In this document: piece after piece, positions 61,876-64,000 of the stretch
Position numbering within the stretch: position 1 is the first letter of the stretch
Layout: each line of letters opens with the position of its first letter
Origin: Mucilaginibacter pineti
GTDB taxonomy: Bacteria; Bacteroidota; Bacteroidia; Sphingobacteriales; Sphingobacteriaceae
Direction of reading: 5' to 3'
NCBI RefSeq assembly: GCF_900101875.1
Contig: NZ_FNAI01000005.1
Span: forward strand, 124,001-188,000
Length of the DNA: 64,000 nt
Made by a program: the position numbers and the translations under genes
Notes under the pieces: model-generated
What the model was told of the DNA's origin: nothing
The model's input: only the letters and a program-made list of their open reading frames with translations
The model's database searches: none

Positions 61876-62423
61876 GCTTTACTGCCCTCCTTACGCGATA
61901 AATGGGCAGCCCCTACCAATGCCATCAGCAATAAAATAGAGATAGCCTCGAAAGGCAGCAGATAACGCGTCATCAAATTAACGCCTATATTATCTATCAT
62001 TACATCGTTCGGCGCAATGGTATTTTTAAGGTTGATTGCATCTTTTACCCAAGTCAGGTTATCTGCATCGGCCTTTATTATTACATTGATCAGTACTATA
62101 AAAAACGCGACTGACAGCAGTATTGCCGGCAATTTAGCCAAACTAAGAAATTTACCTTTTTGCTGCTGCATAACATCAAGCGTTTCCTTACCCGATAACA
62201 TGAAGGCAAACAGTATCAGCACTAATATCCCGCCCACGTAGATAACTACCTGTGTTACGGCCACAAAATCGGCAAGAGCCAGCACATATAATCCCGCAAG
62301 AGCAAACAGGGTAACGAAGAACACAAAGATACTGCGCACCAGATTTTTGGTAGATGCGGCGTATAATGCCGAGGCTATGGCAATAAAACTCATTAAATAA
62401 AACAGCACACGCACTAAACTCAT
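61872..62423 (-). CDS. nuoJ: NADH-quinone oxidoreductase subunit J
   Basis: 183 residues (E. coli 184), five membrane helices; LADFVAVTQVVIYVGGILVLILFAFML is the family core with the broken helix. Overlaps nuoI by four bases (ATGA) and nuoK by four. Confidence 0.95.
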   Translation of the reverse strand: MSLVRVLFYLMSFIAIASALYAASTKNLVRSIFVFFVTLFALAGLYVLALADFVAVTQVVIYVGGILVLILFAFMLSGKETLDVMQQQKGKFLSLAKLPAILLSVAFFIVLINVIIKADADNLTWVKDAINLKNTIAPNDVMIDNIGVNLMTRYLLPFEAISILLLMALVGAAHLSRKEGSKA

Positions 62424-63010
62424 GCCCCGCCCTCCTTTTTTTGCATGGCAGCCAGTTTGGCGGCTTGCTTTTCGGCCTGTTGCTTATCAAACAGGGCGCG
62501 CTTTTCGGCAGCTACTTCGGGTGGCATGTCTGAAAACTGGTAAACAAGGTCGCTTAGTTCAAATACGGTTTTATCGTACTGGTTGGTCATGGTGATGCAT
62601 TCGGTTGGGCACACAATGGTACAAAGACCGCAATACATGCACTTGGCCATATCAATATCAAACTTGGCAGCATACAAGCGCTTAGTGGTACCATCGGATG
62701 TTTGGCCGATAGCCTCAGTAGCTTTTATAGCCTCGATATCAATACAATTAACGGGGCAAACCTTGGCACACAGATCGCACACAATGCAATCATCCATCTC
62801 CACATCCAGCTGGTAACGACCAACCTCTGGTACCGGCAATTGCTGCTTAGGATATTGAATGGTGTTGGTGCCTTTCTCCAGTTGTTTAAAGTAATTACTG
62901 TCGCTCACGGTAACAATCTCGCGCTTGCTGTTGGCCGCAAAGAGGTGCTTCACGGTAAGGCTTAAACCTTTCCATGCCGTAGTAAAACCGTTGATGACTT
63001 TTTTTAACAA
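62420..63010 (-). CDS. nuoI: NADH-quinone oxidoreductase subunit I (two 4Fe-4S clusters)
   Basis: 196 residues (E. coli 180). Two ferredoxin-type motifs, CIVCDLCAKVCPVNCI and CMYCGLCTIVCPTECI, ligate clusters N6a and N6b that pass electrons to quinone. The N-terminal amphipathic helix (LKKVINGFTTAWKGLSLTVK) lies on the membrane. Start is TTG at 63010 because an in-frame stop lies two codons upstream and no ATG precedes the conserved helix. The C-terminus is charged (QQAEKQAAKLAAMQKKEGG). Confidence 0.96.
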   Translation of the reverse strand: MLKKVINGFTTAWKGLSLTVKHLFAANSKREIVTVSDSNYFKQLEKGTNTIQYPKQQLPVPEVGRYQLDVEMDDCIVCDLCAKVCPVNCIDIEAIKATEAIGQTSDGTTKRLYAAKFDIDMAKCMYCGLCTIVCPTECITMTNQYDKTVFELSDLVYQFSDMPPEVAAEKRALFDKQQAEKQAAKLAAMQKKEGGA

Positions 63011-63113
63011 ACTCTAAATATTAAATTCCAATCTTAAAAATAAATTCTAAACCCTAATTTCTAAATCCTAAAAAAATGAATCCGAAATCGAAAATTCGAA
63101 ATCCGAAATCTTC
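63011..63113. repeat. AT-rich AAATCCGAAAT-type spacer between nuoH and nuoI
   Basis: 103 bases made largely of TTCTAAATCC and AAATCGAAAATTCGAAATCC words, the only long gap inside the visible nuo operon. This resembles Bacteroidota intergenic filler repeats. Confidence 0.5.
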
Positions 63114-64000
63114 CTACATGAGCCAAAGTCTCCAAATACCCGATATCAGCATACAGATAAAGGCCAGGGGAGTTAATACCTTCCAGCAGAGATTCATCAG
63201 CTGATCTACACGGAAACGGGGCAGCGTCCACCGTATCCACATTTGTACAGCGACTAAACCTAATGTTTTTAGGGTAACCCATAATATGCCCCAGCCCATG
63301 CCGGTTGTCCACGTGGCTAAATGTACCGAACCTATATTGGGCAGTGGTGAATTCCATGCGCCTAAGAACAAGATAACCCCTATCATACTCACCAGGAACA
63401 TCATGGAATATTCGGCCAAAAAAACCAGCGCGAAACGGATACCCGTAAATTCGGTATGGAAACCTGCAACCAATTCCGATTCAGCCTCGGGAATATCAAA
63501 CGGAGCCCGGTTACTTTCGGCCAGTGAGGCAATAAAATAGATTACGAAAGCGATTATCAGATGCGGCGCGCGAAAGATATTCCAGCTGAAAAAGCCACCA
63601 ATATTGGTTACATCCCAAAAACCTACGAATTTTATTTTTTCGGCAGATAAGACACCTTGCTGGGCAGCCACCACCTGCAGATCCAGCGATTGCGCTATCA
63701 TTACTACAGATATAATGGCGAAGCCTGCCGGGATCTCATACGAAATGATCTGCGCGGCAGAGCGCATAGCACCTAAGATGGAATATTTATTGTTCGATCC
63801 CCAGCCGGCCATCAGGATGCCCAATGTTTCTATGGAAATTATGGCGAAGATATAATAGATGCCTAAGTTTATTTTGGAAGGCACCAAGCCCGGTGCCCAG
63901 GGCAGGGCAGCAAAACCCATGTAAACTGCAATGAAAATTACTGCAGGTGCCAGCATAAACAACCACTTATCGGCAGCCGCCGGAATGATGAGTTCCTTTT
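63114..64000 (-). CDS. nuoH: NADH-quinone oxidoreductase subunit H (5' end cut by window)
   Basis: 295 codons are visible, running to the window edge without a start; residues KELIIPAAADKWLFMLAPAV at the edge belong to the conserved N-terminal third of NuoH (E. coli 325). Further marks: WGSNNKYSILGAMRSAAQIISYEIPAG, NRAPFDIPEAESELVAGFHTEF (the quinone-tunnel acidic loop) and a C-terminal TLPRFRVDQLMNLCWKVLTP. It forms the quinone chamber roof together with NuoI/B/D. First visible gene of the operon; the upstream nuo genes lie beyond 64000. Confidence 0.96.
   Translation of the reverse strand, partial: KELIIPAAADKWLFMLAPAVIFIAVYMGFAALPWAPGLVPSKINLGIYYIFAIISIETLGILMAGWGSNNKYSILGAMRSAAQIISYEIPAGFAIISVVMIAQSLDLQVVAAQQGVLSAEKIKFVGFWDVTNIGGFFSWNIFRAPHLIIAFVIYFIASLAESNRAPFDIPEAESELVAGFHTEFTGIRFALVFLAEYSMMFLVSMIGVILFLGAWNSPLPNIGSVHLATWTTGMGWGILWVTLKTLGLVAVQMWIRWTLPRFRVDQLMNLCWKVLTPLAFICMLISGIWRLWLM

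Overview
The window is a 64 kb piece of a Bacteroidota chromosome, most likely family Sphingobacteriaceae and close to Mucilaginibacter or Pedobacter. The placement rests on family-level resemblance and promoter style, not on a database search. Supporting signs are: starts without Shine-Dalgarno sequences; promoters of the Bacteroidota type (TTTG at -33, TAnnTTTG or TAnnTTTA at -7); HU-CCDC81/SPOR and GbsR/MarR proteins; many outer-membrane barrels; and short intergenic inverted repeats typical of this phylum. I saw no rRNA, tRNA, CRISPR array, prophage or insertion sequence.

Layout. 1-3938 (minus): partial Bcr/CflA drug exporter, Omp85-like barrel, glycine-zipper protein, gluconate permease. 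4280-6573: two receiver-only response regulators flanking two tiny CxxC...CxxC proteins, then a convergent GbsR/MarR regulator with its own operator-bearing promoter. 6914-16538: envelope module of a large TPR protein, plug-less TonB-receptor-like barrel, HU-CCDC81/SPOR protein, ExbB, ExbD and TonB, followed by folC. 16662-25646: aldo/keto reductase, Gfo/Idh/MocA oxidoreductase, M48 peptidase, AI-2E-family permease, a third CxxC mini-protein, exported class II cyclic-nucleotide phosphodiesterase-like protein, and two tandem secreted esterases. 25751-30612: TPR and ankyrin proteins, ftsK and a LolA-like protein. 30825-36940 (minus): exported phosphonoacetate-hydrolase-like phosphatase, P-loop kinase-like protein, DUF1456, DEAD-box helicase, truC, rlmF, MazG-like pyrophosphohydrolase. 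37264-48471: Lys/Ala-rich histone-like protein, DUF2142 membrane protein, ThuA, TPR, lon, repeat-bearing VPS62-like lipoprotein, LpxR-like deacylase, arfB, cmk. 48610-53857: dCMP deaminase, sugar MFS transporter, LysE exporter, purF. 54165-64000 (minus): amt, then the 3' half of the respiratory complex I operon nuoH-I-J-K-L-M-N.

Most genes are housekeeping. The less ordinary items are: (i) a three-member family of mini-proteins with an invariant CxxC-x27-CxxC spacing, two members lying between two receiver-only response regulators; (ii) a secreted protein made of two TonB-plug-like repeats, inserted in frame overlap between nuoK and nuoL; (iii) promoters whose -7 box ends 3-4 bases before the ATG, implying leaderless mRNAs, one with a palindrome exactly in the 18-bp spacer; (iv) a lipoprotein with three GRxHSGDENGxTxY repeats and a VPS62-like C-terminus; (v) several families of intergenic palindromic repeats, some of which enter coding sequence (folC) or span two convergent stop codons (cmk/dCMP deaminase).
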